This document shows, piece after piece, positions 52,076-61,213 of a stretch of DNA of 64,000 nucleotides. The first letter of the stretch is position 1; the number at the start of each line of letters is the position of its first letter. The notes beneath the pieces were generated by a model, which was not told where the DNA came from, did no database searches, and saw nothing but the letters and a program-made list of their open reading frames with translations. Position numbers and translations under genes: made by a program. Source of the DNA: Herpetosiphon sp042688385 (GTDB taxonomy: Bacteria > Chloroflexota > Chloroflexia > Chloroflexales > Herpetosiphonaceae); assembly GCF_042688385.1 (NCBI RefSeq), contig NZ_JBHUPY010000012.1, positions 1 through 64,000 of the forward strand, given 5' to 3'.

Positions 52076-53401
52076 ATGGATACGTTGACCGCAGCACGGG
52101 CGCAGATGGAAGTCTCGCTCGCGTTTCACATGGTCTTTGCGGCACTGGGCATTGGCTTTCCCTTGCTGATGGTAATTAGCGAAGGCTTGGGCTTGAAAAC
52201 GGGGCAAGCTCATTATCTTGCGCTAGCCAAAAAATGGGCTAAAGCAACGGCACTGACCTTTGCGATTGGCGCTGTTTCAGGTACGGCGCTGGCATTCGAA
52301 TTGGGCTTGCTTTGGCCAACCTTTATGGGCTTTGCTGGCAGCATTATTGGCTCGGCATTTACGCTTGAAGGCTTTGCCTTCTTTATCGAGGCGATTTTTC
52401 TAGGCCTTTATTTGTATGGCTGGAAGCGGCTTTCGCCGCTGGCTCACTGGCTCACTGGCATTCCGGTGGCGATTAGTGGCATGCTTTCAGGAGCGTTGGT
52501 TGTTGCTGCCAATGCTTGGATGCAAACGCCAGTTGGCTTTGATTTGGTGGATGGCAAAGCGGTTAATGTCAATCCGCTTGCGCCGTTTCTCTCGCCTGCA
52601 TGGCTTGATATGGCCTTGCACTCAACCTTGTCGTGCTATATTGCGACTGGTTTTGCAGTGGCAGGCGTGTATGCGATGGGCATGCTCAAAGGCCGCAACG
52701 ACCGTTATCATCGCTCTGCATTAACAATTAGCCTTGGTTTGGCAACCGTCACCGCCTTGTTGCAACCGATTAGCGGCCATATTAGTGCTCAGCGCGTCGC
52801 CAAAGATCAGCCAGCCAAGTTGGCAGCAATGGAAGCCTTGTTTGAAACTCAAGCTGGCGCGCCATTGTTGATTGGCGGGATTCCCAACCCAGAGACCGGA
52901 GAAATTCACTTTGGAATCGAAATTCCCAAAGCCCTGAGTTTTATGGCAACCAACGATTTTAATGCAGAATTACGCGGTTTGAATAGCTTTCCACCAGATG
53001 AACGACCGAATGTGGTGATCGCTCACATTGCTTTTCAAGTGATGGTTGGAGCAGGATTTGCCTTGATTGGCTTGGGCTTGTGGTTTTGGTGGCGACGCTG
53101 GCGTGGCAATCTTGTTCTGAGCCGAAAACTATTATGGGCATTAGTGATAGGCTCGCCACTAGGCTTTTTGGCGTTGCAAGCAGGCTGGATTGTGACCGAG
53201 GTTGGCCGCCAGCCATGGATTATCTACGAGGTAATGCGCACCCGAGATGCAGTAACCACGGTGGATGGCGTGCCACAGGTGTTTTATCTGTTTAGTTTGT
53301 TGTATATTGGGCTAGCAAGTGTGCTGGTGTATTTATTACGTAAACTTGCAACTGGCTATCCACCTGAAGCCAACGAAAGCGAGGCGACCAATGCCGCTTG
53401 A
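52076..53401 (+). CDS. cydA: Cytochrome bd-type quinol oxidase subunit I
   Basis: ATG 52076 with GCGGAGGAA upstream gives 441 residues; the longer frame is not credible. It starts DTLTAARAQMEVSLAFHMVF, with the haem-ligand His18, has about nine membrane segments, and contains FTLEGFAFFIEAIFLGLYLYGW and the late GRQPW motif. The segment between residues of about 255 and 320 is a short Q-loop, so this is a bd oxidase of the short (CioA-like) class. It oxidises quinol and reduces oxygen to water in the cytoplasmic membrane. Its end overlaps cydB by 11 bp. Confidence 0.95.
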   Translation: MDTLTAARAQMEVSLAFHMVFAALGIGFPLLMVISEGLGLKTGQAHYLALAKKWAKATALTFAIGAVSGTALAFELGLLWPTFMGFAGSIIGSAFTLEGFAFFIEAIFLGLYLYGWKRLSPLAHWLTGIPVAISGMLSGALVVAANAWMQTPVGFDLVDGKAVNVNPLAPFLSPAWLDMALHSTLSCYIATGFAVAGVYAMGMLKGRNDRYHRSALTISLGLATVTALLQPISGHISAQRVAKDQPAKLAAMEALFETQAGAPLLIGGIPNPETGEIHFGIEIPKALSFMATNDFNAELRGLNSFPPDERPNVVIAHIAFQVMVGAGFALIGLGLWFWWRRWRGNLVLSRKLLWALVIGSPLGFLALQAGWIVTEVGRQPWIIYEVMRTRDAVTTVDGVPQVFYLFSLLYIGLASVLVYLLRKLATGYPPEANESEATNAA

Positions 53402-54401
53402 AGTAATTGTGGCCGCAATTGGCTTGCTAGGGGTCATCACCTATGCGATTTTGGCTGGAGCTGATTTTGGCGGCGGCATTTGGGATTTATTCGCGTGGGG
53501 GCCGCGACGGGTACAGCAACGTGATGCCATTGCGCATGCAGTTGGCCCGGTTTGGGAAGCAAATCATGTGTGGCTGATTTTTATTATTGTGTTGCTGTTT
53601 ACAGGCTTTCCAACAGCCTTTGCGGCCTTGAGCGTTGGCTTATTTGCACCCTTTCATATTGCGCTCTTGGGAATTATTCTACGTGGCGCAGCCTTTGTGT
53701 TTCGGGCCTATAGTCCACAAAAGGAGCAAGAGCCAAGCCAAAGTAGCCAGCGCTGGGGTACGATTTTTGGCGCGGCCAGCGTGATCACGCCGGTGATTTT
53801 GGGTATGGCGTTGAGCGCAGTTTCGGCAGGCCAATTACGGGTGATTGATGGCGTTGTGCAAAGTGAAGGCATTGTTTGGCTCACGCCGTTGGCAATTGCC
53901 ATGGGCTTGTTAGCTTTGGCATTATGCGCCTACCTCGCCGCCGTGTATATGACGCTTGAAACGCGCGACGAGCTGCAAGCCGATTTTCGCCAACGAGCGC
54001 TGCTTGCAGGTACGGCAGTGGTTGGTCTCTCGCTTTTGAGCTTACCCTTGCTGTATTTCAAAGCCCAACATTTGTGGGATGGCTTGATTAGCTTGCGGGC
54101 TGCGCCGGTGCTCGCGGTTGGAGTGGTTGCAGCTTTAGTTTCGGGCTGGGCCTTGTTGTATTGGCGTTTTCAGCTCGCACGCGGCGCAGCAATTGTGCAA
54201 ATTAGCTGCTTATTGGCAGGCTGGGGCATTGCCCAATATCCCTATATTATTTACCCCGATGTGACTTTGGCAGCGGCAGCGGCTCCACGAGCAAGCTTAA
54301 TCTTTATTTTGGTTGCCTTGCCGTTGGGCTTATTAATTTTGTTGCCATCGTTGTGGTTTTTGTTCAAAGTCTTTAAAAGTGCGCCGCTTGAGGATGTGTA
54401 G
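53391..54401 (+). CDS. cydB: Cytochrome bd-type quinol oxidase subunit II
   Basis: ATG 53391, inside the end of cydA and preceded by GAGG, gives 336 residues. The CydB signature AILAGADFGGGIWDLFAWGPRR lies near the N-terminus, followed by VGPVWEANHVWLIFIIVLLF and about eight membrane helices. It is the structural partner of CydA. No small CydX-like or cydCD gene was found next to it. After the stop lies a non-coding stretch with G+C-rich hairpins. Confidence 0.95.
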   Translation: MPLEVIVAAIGLLGVITYAILAGADFGGGIWDLFAWGPRRVQQRDAIAHAVGPVWEANHVWLIFIIVLLFTGFPTAFAALSVGLFAPFHIALLGIILRGAAFVFRAYSPQKEQEPSQSSQRWGTIFGAASVITPVILGMALSAVSAGQLRVIDGVVQSEGIVWLTPLAIAMGLLALALCAYLAAVYMTLETRDELQADFRQRALLAGTAVVGLSLLSLPLLYFKAQHLWDGLISLRAAPVLAVGVVAALVSGWALLYWRFQLARGAAIVQISCLLAGWGIAQYPYIIYPDVTLAAAAAPRASLIFILVALPLGLLILLPSLWFLFKVFKSAPLEDV

Positions 54402-54513
54402 CATAACTTAGTTTGATTCTGATTGAGGGACGGAAGAGAAGTTGAAATTTCTAGCGCTAGACGGATAGTTTAGTCATAAATAGCATCTTAGTATTGGGTC
54501 GCAACCCTTCCGT

Positions 54514-54554
54514 CCCGCCAGCGGGAGACGCAGGGGGTTTTCAGCCCCCCTGCA
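54514..54554. repeat. Paired G+C-rich hairpins
   Basis: CCCGC-CA-GCGGG (54514-54525) is followed by GCAGGGGG, TTTTCA, and GCCCCCCTGC (54530-54554). They lie in the 272-bp gap after cydB and could act as a terminator or be part of a dispersed repeat. A second G+C-rich phrase, CTTCGCGGGCC, follows at about 54616. Confidence 0.6.
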
Positions 54555-54673
54555 GCCCCAAATATTTACGTGTTGGATTGTTGCTGGGCTTTTATGACCC
54601 TAACCTTCGTGCGCTTCGCGGGCCTTCGCAATTGGGTTGATAACTTCTGATCCCTCAATGACAATCCTTTGAT

Positions 54674-55060
54674 CTACGGTTGAGGCTGGGTATCGATTTC
54701 GAGCCAAGCACCGCGATCGTCGGGGAAAATCATCGCCAGAATCGCAAATTTCTGGCCGTTTATCAGCAATGGTTGCTCTAACGAAACCGTTTGTTTTTTA
54801 CCAGCGACCTCAAATTGTTGTGGGCTAACCTCGATAATTGCCGTGGTTTCGCCGCGCCGAAAACTGCTTAAATGCAGCCAAACCCCTGGTTGAAACTCGC
54901 TTGGTGGTACGCCGCGCTTCAAAATAAAACTATCGGGCTTGGTCTGCGCATAAACTGGCAGGGCTGGGTTGGTAATTGAGGTTGGTTCGGTAGTCATACC
55001 ACATGACCCTACTATCACTAACAAACTTAACATCAAGATCCGTTGTAAAAGCTGCTGCAT
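54674..55060 (-). CDS. Small lipoprotein of unknown function
   Basis: The 128-residue product has a lipoprotein signal (LMLSLLVIVGSCG, Cys near 20), followed by a beta-rich domain without known motifs (QPGVWLHLSSFRRGETTAIIEVS). It would be tethered to the outer face of the cytoplasmic membrane. AAAGGA lies about 10 bp upstream. It seems to be monocistronic. Confidence 0.7.
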   Translation of the reverse strand: MQQLLQRILMLSLLVIVGSCGMTTEPTSITNPALPVYAQTKPDSFILKRGVPPSEFQPGVWLHLSSFRRGETTAIIEVSPQQFEVAGKKQTVSLEQPLLINGQKFAILAMIFPDDRGAWLEIDTQPQP

Positions 55061-55517
55061 AGGACTTTAATCCTTTTCGTTAACTGCAACTTGTTGGTCA
55101 TGAGCTTTAAATTTATCAAAGGTACTAATGCGTGATATTCATAGCCAAATTGAGGGGATTCGTTAATGAATCAGGATTGGATGAGGAAGGAGGAGGAAAA
55201 AGGTGCTCAATCAATCACAAACGAATATACCAAGAACTGTAATTAATTGTCAATAATTTAGCACTATAATAGCTGTTTAGAGAGAAATTTACTGCTGTTG
55301 ATAGTTAGGAACTATTAAATGCTTACCCAACTATTTACGTTCTGGAATGATGCAGTGCTTCTGTAACATTTAAAAGCCCCTCACCCCCAACCCCTCTCCC
55401 GTGACGCGGGCGAGGGGCTTTAATTATTGGTTCTTACGTAATTGGTCAGTAAAAACGGGTGACAGCCTCGCCTACTGAACACGGGCAAAGATATTGGAGG
55501 TGAGGGCAATTCAAATT
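55061..55517. other. Intergenic region with degraded palindromic element
   Basis: No gene was found. The left part (55061-55370) is A+T-rich and includes the Shine-Dalgarno region of the small lipoprotein; several TATAAT-like words occur without matching -35 boxes. The right part holds copy 3 of the palindromic element. Confidence 0.55.
55375..55507. repeat. Dispersed palindromic element, copy 3 (degraded)
   Basis: The left arm GCCCCTCACCCCCAACCCCT and GACGCGGGCGAGGGGCTTTA match copy 1. The right arm is eroded (CCTCGCCTACTGAACACGGG, then GGAGGTGAGGGC), so the palindrome is imperfect. Confidence 0.75.
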
Positions 55518-56144
55518 CTATTCTGCTTTGGGGGCTTTAATTTGAACGGTGCCTTCTTGGGCAGGGAAGCGGCCAGCAGACATGCGTTCGTAGAATTCGC
55601 GCAACACCGCAAAATCGGCCTCAATATCGCCGGTTGGATGTAGTAACGGGCCAAAACCAAGCACTTTGCGCTTATAGTTGATATAGCTCATGCCAATCGG
55701 AATTTTGGCGTTCAAGGCGATATAGTAAAAGCCTGTTTTCCAGTGATCGGTTGCTTTGCGTGTGCCTTCAGGGGCAACCACCAGAACCAATTTTTCGTGG
55801 CGTTCGATCTCATCGACCACTTGCTGCACCGCGTTATAAGTTTTATCGCGACGAATCGGAATACCGCCCAACCAGCGCATCAGCGTTTTGAAGGGAAAGC
55901 GAAATAGCGAATGCTTGCCAATCCAATAAATTGGCAGTTGGCGCGAAAATGTTGCCAGCAACATCACCGCAAAATCCCAATTGGATGTGTGATAGGCTCC
56001 AATCGCGATCCATTTTGGCTCGGTTGGCACAGTCCCTTCGACGTGCCAACCAAACAATCTGAGAAAAAACTGTGCTAGCCAACGCAATGGACGGCCTGGT
56101 TGTAACGACATCCGCGATGGACGAAAGCCACGAAATCGCTTCAT
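55518..56144 (-). CDS. Lysophospholipid acyltransferase (PlsC-like)
   Basis: ATG 56144 with AGGA 7 bp upstream gives 208 residues. The acyltransferase motif H-x4-D appears as AYHTSNWDFAV, followed by the glycerol-phosphate region GGIPIRRDKTY and the PEGTRK motif. This is the 1-acyl-glycerol-phosphate acyltransferase family, acting at the membrane interface. The gene lies 50 bp downstream of hisS and probably shares its transcript. The exact acceptor is unknown. Confidence 0.88.
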   Translation of the reverse strand: MKRFRGFRPSRMSLQPGRPLRWLAQFFLRLFGWHVEGTVPTEPKWIAIGAYHTSNWDFAVMLLATFSRQLPIYWIGKHSLFRFPFKTLMRWLGGIPIRRDKTYNAVQQVVDEIERHEKLVLVVAPEGTRKATDHWKTGFYYIALNAKIPIGMSYINYKRKVLGFGPLLHPTGDIEADFAVLREFYERMSAGRFPAQEGTVQIKAPKAE

Positions 56145-56194
56145 TGATGGTTCCTGTTGGGGCGGCAAGCCAACACCTGCCGCCAAAGGCTGAA

Positions 56195-57499
56195 TTAGAG
56201 AGCGCTTTTGATCGCCGCCACGATCGCATCACGAGCCACTGCTTGCTGCTCGCCAGTGCGCAAATCTTTCAATTGCACTACACCAGCAGCCAAATCGTCG
56301 GGGCCAAGCACGAGAGCAAAATTGGCACCCTTGCGATCAGCCTCTTTGAATTGGTTGGCAATTTTGACTGGATTATAGGCGGTCAGCACACTTAGGCCTG
56401 CGGCGCGCAATTCGCCAGCCAAGCGCAAGCTTTCGTTCTGAAAATCGCTGGCAAACAAGGTTACATAGGCATCGATGGTGCGTTCTGGGCGTGGCCCCAT
56501 ATTAAGCTCAAGCATCAAATCAAACAAGCGCTCCAGCCCAAAGGCACAGCCAACGGTCGGCAATGAACGCTTGCTGAACATGCCAACCAAGTTGTCGTAG
56601 CGCCCGCCACCTAACAACGAACCCATCGGCGGCGAATCAAGCACGGCTTCAAAAACACAGCCAGTATAGTACGATAAACCTCGCGCCAAGCTGGGCGCAA
56701 TTGTAAAGCTATCGGCGGGCACGCCAAAGCTGGTCAAGACATCGCAAATGGTACGCAACGCTGCTACGGCGGCCAATGCAGGGGCATCGTTGGCAAGCAC
56801 GCTTTCCATCTCAGCTAAAACTGCATCAACCGAGCCGCTAATGCCGACAAAATGCAAAACCCGCTCGGCAGCTTCGGCGCTCACGCCGCTTTTGAGCAAT
56901 TCGTTGCGCACGCCATCGTTGCCAATTTTATCGAGCTTATCGATTGCGCGATATACGCCGCCAGCCTCGTTTTCAGCCACGCCCGCCACCCGTGCCAAAC
57001 CACTTAAAATCTCGCGATGATTGAGCAACACTTTTGCGCCAGTAAAGCCAATCGCGCGCAAGCCTTCGACAACCACCGCGACGATTTCAGCATCGGCGAT
57101 TGGGCTATCAACGCCGACAATATCCGCGTCGAGCTGCCAAAATTCACGGTAGCGGCCTCGGGCTTGGCGTTCGCCGCGGAAGGATTGGCCCAAGGCATAG
57201 CGTTTGAACGGCATGGTCAATTTGCCTTCGTTTTGGGCCACCACCCGCGCCAAGGGCACGGTTTGGTCGTAGCGCAGGGTTAGTGCATCGTCGCCATATT
57301 TTAAACGATAGAGCAATTTTTCTTCGTCGCCAATTTTGCCCTCAAGCGTGTCTGAGTATTCGACGATCGGCGTGGAAAGTGGTTCAAAACCATAGCGCTC
57401 TAAAACACCAATCAAGGTGTCGGTGATAAAACGCCGCAAGCGCATGGCTTCTGGCAGGTGGTCGCGCATGCCTTTGTAGGCGCGAGGAGTAATTAGCAT
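56195..57499 (-). CDS. hisS: Histidyl-tRNA synthetase
   Basis: The 434-residue class II synthetase has motif 2 (FRGERQARGRYREFWQLDADIVG), the histidine-A region LARGLSYYTGCVFE, motif 3 around VGCAFGLERLFDLML, and the C-terminal anticodon-binding domain (VTLFASDFQNESLRLAGELR to LVLGPDDLAAGVVQLKDL). It charges tRNA-His with histidine. AAGGAACC lies upstream of the ATG at 57499. Confidence 0.97.
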   Translation of the reverse strand: MLITPRAYKGMRDHLPEAMRLRRFITDTLIGVLERYGFEPLSTPIVEYSDTLEGKIGDEEKLLYRLKYGDDALTLRYDQTVPLARVVAQNEGKLTMPFKRYALGQSFRGERQARGRYREFWQLDADIVGVDSPIADAEIVAVVVEGLRAIGFTGAKVLLNHREILSGLARVAGVAENEAGGVYRAIDKLDKIGNDGVRNELLKSGVSAEAAERVLHFVGISGSVDAVLAEMESVLANDAPALAAVAALRTICDVLTSFGVPADSFTIAPSLARGLSYYTGCVFEAVLDSPPMGSLLGGGRYDNLVGMFSKRSLPTVGCAFGLERLFDLMLELNMGPRPERTIDAYVTLFASDFQNESLRLAGELRAAGLSVLTAYNPVKIANQFKEADRKGANFALVLGPDDLAAGVVQLKDLRTGEQQAVARDAIVAAIKSAL

Positions 57500-57541
57500 A
57501 AATTCGGTTCCTTATTTCAAGGGCATCATGCCCCAACAGCG

Positions 57542-59152
57542 CTAGCGCTTGAGCGAAACGCCAGTTAAATCAAGTTCGCCCAAGGCGGTAATGGTGTAGC
57601 CATCAACATACGATTTTACCAAGGAATAATCGACACTATGCATCAGCGGAATAACCACAAAATCGCTGAGCAATTGTTCTTCTGCTTGGCGATAGAGTGC
57701 GCCACGCTTGTCGGCATCGGCTTCAGCCTTGGCTTGATCAATCAATTGATCAAACTCGCTACTGCTGTAATTGCTGCGGTTGTATTGACCGTTGCTACCA
57801 AACAACACCTCTAAAAAGTTCTGTGGATCAGGATAATCGGCGATCCAGCTGAGATCGTACAAATGATAATTATCGCGTTCGAGCGCTGCCAAATAATCGC
57901 CAAATTGATCTTGACCACGAATTTCAATCGTCACCCCAAGCTCATCTTTGGCAATTTGGGCTAGCAAGCCAACGCCGCTGCTGCTGCTATAGCCAATGAT
58001 CGGCGGAAATTTATCGACGCTGCCATAGCTCGATTCGCTGATCAATTGTTTGGCGCGGGCAATATCGGCGCGTGGCTCAGGCAAGCGCTCTGGCTCAGCG
58101 CCAGGCATGCCAGGTGGCAAAATCCCACGCGCAGCCACAACCGAACCATTGTAGGAAACATCGGCCAATTTGACCCGATCGATCAATAAGTAAAAAGCTT
58201 CGCGCACTTTAGGATCATCGAATGGCGGTTGGTTGACGTTCAAGCCAATGTAGCTCAATTGGAGCTGTGGCGTGACGCGCAATTCGGCGTGTAATGGATC
58301 AGCTTCATCATTAATGCGATCAAGATCATAGGTACCAATCGCGGTTACGTCGATTTCGCCTTGCTCGTATAAACCCAACGGATTGCTGCCTTCAGCACCG
58401 ATCAGATAGGTGATGCGATCCAATTTGGGGCCGGTGCCATAGTAGTATGGGTTGGGCACCAGCTCCATGCGGCGGCGATGGTTCCACAAATCGAGGGTAA
58501 ACGGGCCAGAGCCATTGGGCTTTTCGAGCCACGTGCTATTGCCCTCAACCGTGCGTCGATCGAGCACAAAGGCTGGTGGGTGGGTCAATTTGAGCAAAAA
58601 CAGCGAGCTTGGCTGGCGCAGCGTAATTTCGATCGTCTGCTCATCAACAACCTTGACCCCGCTGAGCGAGCTAGCTTGGCCAGTTACTTTTTCCAGCACG
58701 CCAGCAATATCATCGAGGTAGGTTGGCGCAACAATCGAGCCAATGCTGGGATCGGTCGCCCGTTCGAGGCTCCAACGCACATCTTCGGCGGTCAGCGGCG
58801 TGCCATCGGCAAAGCGGGTATTGCTGCGCAACTTGAAAGTATAGACCGTGCCATCAGCAGAAACATCGATTGTTTCGGCCAAATCGGGCACAGCCTCAAG
58901 ATCGTTGTTGAGCGTTACCAAGCCGCTGAACATCAAGCGTGCAATAAAGCCGCTGGTTGTATCACCAACCAAGGCGGGGTCAATCGTGGCCGGATCGTCG
59001 CCTAAAGTCAGAATAAAGTTGCCACCACCGCCAGTTTGGCTTTGGGCGGCTGGAGTTGGCGCAGGTGCAGGCACTGGAGTTGGGTTACTGCCAACTGCGC
59101 AGCCAACCAAACTGGTCAGCAATAATCCCACAAGTGAGAGACGTTTAAACAT
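57542..59152 (-). CDS. Family 5 extracellular solute-binding lipoprotein (peptide/oligopeptide ABC transporter)
   Basis: ATG 59152 with GAGGAAG upstream gives 536 residues. A lipoprotein signal (LVGLLLTSLVGC) and a Pro/Ala-rich linker (PTPVPAPAPTPAAQS) are followed by the SBP_bac_5 fold. Its landmarks are DPATIDPALVGDTTSGFIARLMFSGL, FKLRSNTRFADGTPLTAEDV, and near the C-terminus LSWIADYPDPQNFLEVLFG. It captures peptides or related solutes outside the cell. No permease or ATPase gene is adjacent. Confidence 0.9.
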   Translation of the reverse strand: MFKRLSLVGLLLTSLVGCAVGSNPTPVPAPAPTPAAQSQTGGGGNFILTLGDDPATIDPALVGDTTSGFIARLMFSGLVTLNNDLEAVPDLAETIDVSADGTVYTFKLRSNTRFADGTPLTAEDVRWSLERATDPSIGSIVAPTYLDDIAGVLEKVTGQASSLSGVKVVDEQTIEITLRQPSSLFLLKLTHPPAFVLDRRTVEGNSTWLEKPNGSGPFTLDLWNHRRRMELVPNPYYYGTGPKLDRITYLIGAEGSNPLGLYEQGEIDVTAIGTYDLDRINDEADPLHAELRVTPQLQLSYIGLNVNQPPFDDPKVREAFYLLIDRVKLADVSYNGSVVAARGILPPGMPGAEPERLPEPRADIARAKQLISESSYGSVDKFPPIIGYSSSSGVGLLAQIAKDELGVTIEIRGQDQFGDYLAALERDNYHLYDLSWIADYPDPQNFLEVLFGSNGQYNRSNYSSSEFDQLIDQAKAEADADKRGALYRQAEEQLLSDFVVIPLMHSVDYSLVKSYVDGYTITALGELDLTGVSLKR

Positions 59153-59211
59153 AGCACTTCCTCGCTCAGATCCCGTCCACAAGCGACGGTTGAACTATTA
59201 TAGTACACACA

Positions 59212-59241
59212 AATGGCACGAAGAACGCCCTTCGTGCCATT
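59212..59241 (-). terminator. Intrinsic terminator after phhB
   Basis: AATGGCACGAAG and its complement form a 12-bp stem with a 6-nt loop, 20 bp past the phhB stop. On the minus strand it is followed by TTTGTGTG. Confidence 0.7.
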
Positions 59242-59261
59242 CTAGGTCAGTAGCAAATGGC

Positions 59262-59552
59262 TTATTGGGCTGCGGCAAACAGCTGATCGATCGTATCGGC
59301 CAAAGCGAAATCTTTCTCGGTAATGCCCTTTTCATCGTGGGTCGAGAGGGCAATGGTTACTTTATTATAGCGAATGTCAATATCAGGATGATGATTGACT
59401 TCCTCAGCAGCATCGGCAATCTGGCGTACAAACTCAATTGCAAATGGGAAGGTTGCGAGGCTGTAAGTTTTGCTAATTTGGCCATCGACGATCGTCCAAT
59501 CGCTGCGTTGCTCTAAGGCTTGCTGCAATGCTGCCTTCGCCAAAACTGGCAT
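59262..59552 (-). CDS. phhB: 4a-hydroxytetrahydrobiopterin dehydratase (PCD/DCoH)
   Basis: ATG 59552 with AAAGGAG upstream gives 96 residues, the normal family length. The hallmarks are the N-terminal WTIVDGQISKTYSLATFPFA and the active-site stretch AEEVNHHPDIDIRYNKVTI (the E-x-x-x-H-H-P motif). It recycles the carbinolamine pterin formed by aromatic amino acid hydroxylases or acts in molybdopterin-related chemistry. It is 26 bp downstream of a GT4 gene. Confidence 0.95.
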   Translation of the reverse strand: MPVLAKAALQQALEQRSDWTIVDGQISKTYSLATFPFAIEFVRQIADAAEEVNHHPDIDIRYNKVTIALSTHDEKGITEKDFALADTIDQLFAAAQ

Positions 59553-59578
59553 AGTCACTCCTTTGTCGACACTTGGCG

Positions 59579-60850
59579 CTACATGGCTCCAACCACATCG
59601 GCATATGGTTCGCCACACACAACATGATCATACAATTCACGAATATCGTGAGCGACGGCGGCCCAGCTATAGCCTTGGGCTGCTTGCACGCCGTTGCGCC
59701 CTAATTGTAAACGCAATGGCTCATCATTCAAGAGCAAACTAATTTTTTCGGCTAAAGCTTCGGGGTCTTCGCGCGGCACCAGCAAGCCAGTTTCGCCATC
59801 GCGCACGGTGTAGCGCAACCCGCCAACATTCGAAGCGATCACCGGGGTGCCACAGGCCATGGCTTCGAGCGCAACCATGCCAAATGATTCGTAGTGCGAT
59901 GGCACCACGACCATATCGGCGGCGCTATAAAACAAGGGCAATTTACGCTGATCTTGCGAGCCTTGGAAGGTGACCAAATTGCCAATGCCTAATTCGCCTT
60001 GCAAACGGCGTAAACGGCGCATTTCGCTGCCCCATTGATCGGGCGTTTCGCGGCGATCGCCGCCAATGATTGCTAAACAAATATCGCCACGCAAGCTTGG
60101 CTGTTGCTCGGCCAACAAGGCTATTGAACGCAATAATGTATCAATGCCCTTGAGCGGCTCGATACGGCCAACAAACAGCAACATGCGATGCGGATGCGGT
60201 GGAACACCTAACTCTTTGCGCGCAACATGATGATCAATTGGGTGAAAATGCTCAACATCAACGCCACATGGTACAACCACAATTCGCTCCATGTCGGCTG
60301 CATAATGTTCGAGCATTTGGGCACGATCAAGCGGCGTGGCCGCCACGACCCGATCAACCTCGTGCAACAACATGCGTTCAATTTCGATCCGTTGCTCAGT
60401 TTCAGCCTCATCGCCGCGGGCAATCGTATTTTTCATTGCGCCCAAGGTATGAAACATATGGATAACTGGCGTACCCCACGCATGGCGCAACTCCAGCGCG
60501 GCAACGCCAGAGAGCCAATAATGGCTATGCACCACATCATAATGAATATCTTCGCCATCAGCCACGCAACGAATTCGATGCACAAACTCTGGCAGATAAT
60601 CTAAAACCCAGTTTTTATCGTAGGGTGCGGCGGGACCAACCCGCACCGCAAAAACGCGCACATTCGGCGCGAGATTGGTAATCAACGGCGTGTTTGGGTC
60701 TTGCGAGCGGGTGTAGATATCGACTGCAACCCCTTGACGACCCAACTCACGGCTTAATTCACGAACATAGACATTCATTCCGCCGGCTTCTTTGCCACCC
60801 AAAGCAGCCAGAGGGCTTGAATGGACACTCAACATTGCAACGCGGCGCAC
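59579..60850 (-). CDS. Family 4 glycosyltransferase (MshA/sucrose-phosphate-synthase-like)
   Basis: The 423-residue GT-B enzyme starts RRVAMLSVHSSPLAALGGKE and contains the GGMNVYVRELSRELGRQG glycine loop. The VVHSHYWLSGVAALEL region and the C-terminal donor site (LLFVGRIEPLKGIDTLLRSI; VVPSHYESFGMVALEAMACG) follow. The N-terminal half resembles the D-inositol-3-phosphate glycosyltransferase/sucrose-phosphate synthase group. The sugar donor and acceptor are not determined by sequence alone, and mycothiol synthesis is not implied. Confidence 0.9.
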   Translation of the reverse strand: MRRVAMLSVHSSPLAALGGKEAGGMNVYVRELSRELGRQGVAVDIYTRSQDPNTPLITNLAPNVRVFAVRVGPAAPYDKNWVLDYLPEFVHRIRCVADGEDIHYDVVHSHYWLSGVAALELRHAWGTPVIHMFHTLGAMKNTIARGDEAETEQRIEIERMLLHEVDRVVAATPLDRAQMLEHYAADMERIVVVPCGVDVEHFHPIDHHVARKELGVPPHPHRMLLFVGRIEPLKGIDTLLRSIALLAEQQPSLRGDICLAIIGGDRRETPDQWGSEMRRLRRLQGELGIGNLVTFQGSQDQRKLPLFYSAADMVVVPSHYESFGMVALEAMACGTPVIASNVGGLRYTVRDGETGLLVPREDPEALAEKISLLLNDEPLRLQLGRNGVQAAQGYSWAAVAHDIRELYDHVVCGEPYADVVGAM

Positions 60851-61213
60851 AGCTACCTCCCGTGTGTGGTTTCTGCCATCAGCATACCACGAAACGGGCC
60901 ATGCCTTCTAAAGGCAAAAGTCAGAAGGCAAAAGCTGTCTTAACCACGAAGAACACGAAGGACACGAAGAAATATGGGCTATAGGCTATAGGCTTTTGGC
61001 TATGAGATCAAGAATCTCAACAATCTGTGGCGAAAAGGAAATGAGGCTGTAGGCTATGGGGTATTGGCTTTGGGAAGATTTTTCGTGCAATTCGTGGCGA
61101 AAAAACATCCTTTGCTCTCTTCGCGTCCTTCGCGGTTGCTAGCTTTCGTGGCGAAAATAATGCTTCGTGCTCTTCGTGTCCTTCGTGGATCAAAAGCCAA
61201 TCGCCCCCGATCC
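60851..61213. other. Intergenic region rich in short inverted repeats
   Basis: Between two minus-strand genes lies non-coding sequence with copies of a CACGAAGGACACGAAG-type phrase in both orientations (60942-61194), separated by a short repeated phrase (TAGGCTATAGGC, TAGGCTATGGGG). No ORF or RNA gene was found. Confidence 0.65.
60942..61194. repeat. Inverted CACGAAG-type dispersed repeats
   Basis: ACCACGAAGAACACGAAGG on one side (60943 onwards) and CTTCGTGTCCTTCGTGG on the other (about 61170) are inverted relatives, and related words (TTCGTGCAATTCGTGG, CTTCGCGTCCTTCGCGG) lie between. Their sequence resembles simple dispersed repeats seen between genes in many bacterial genomes. Confidence 0.7.
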
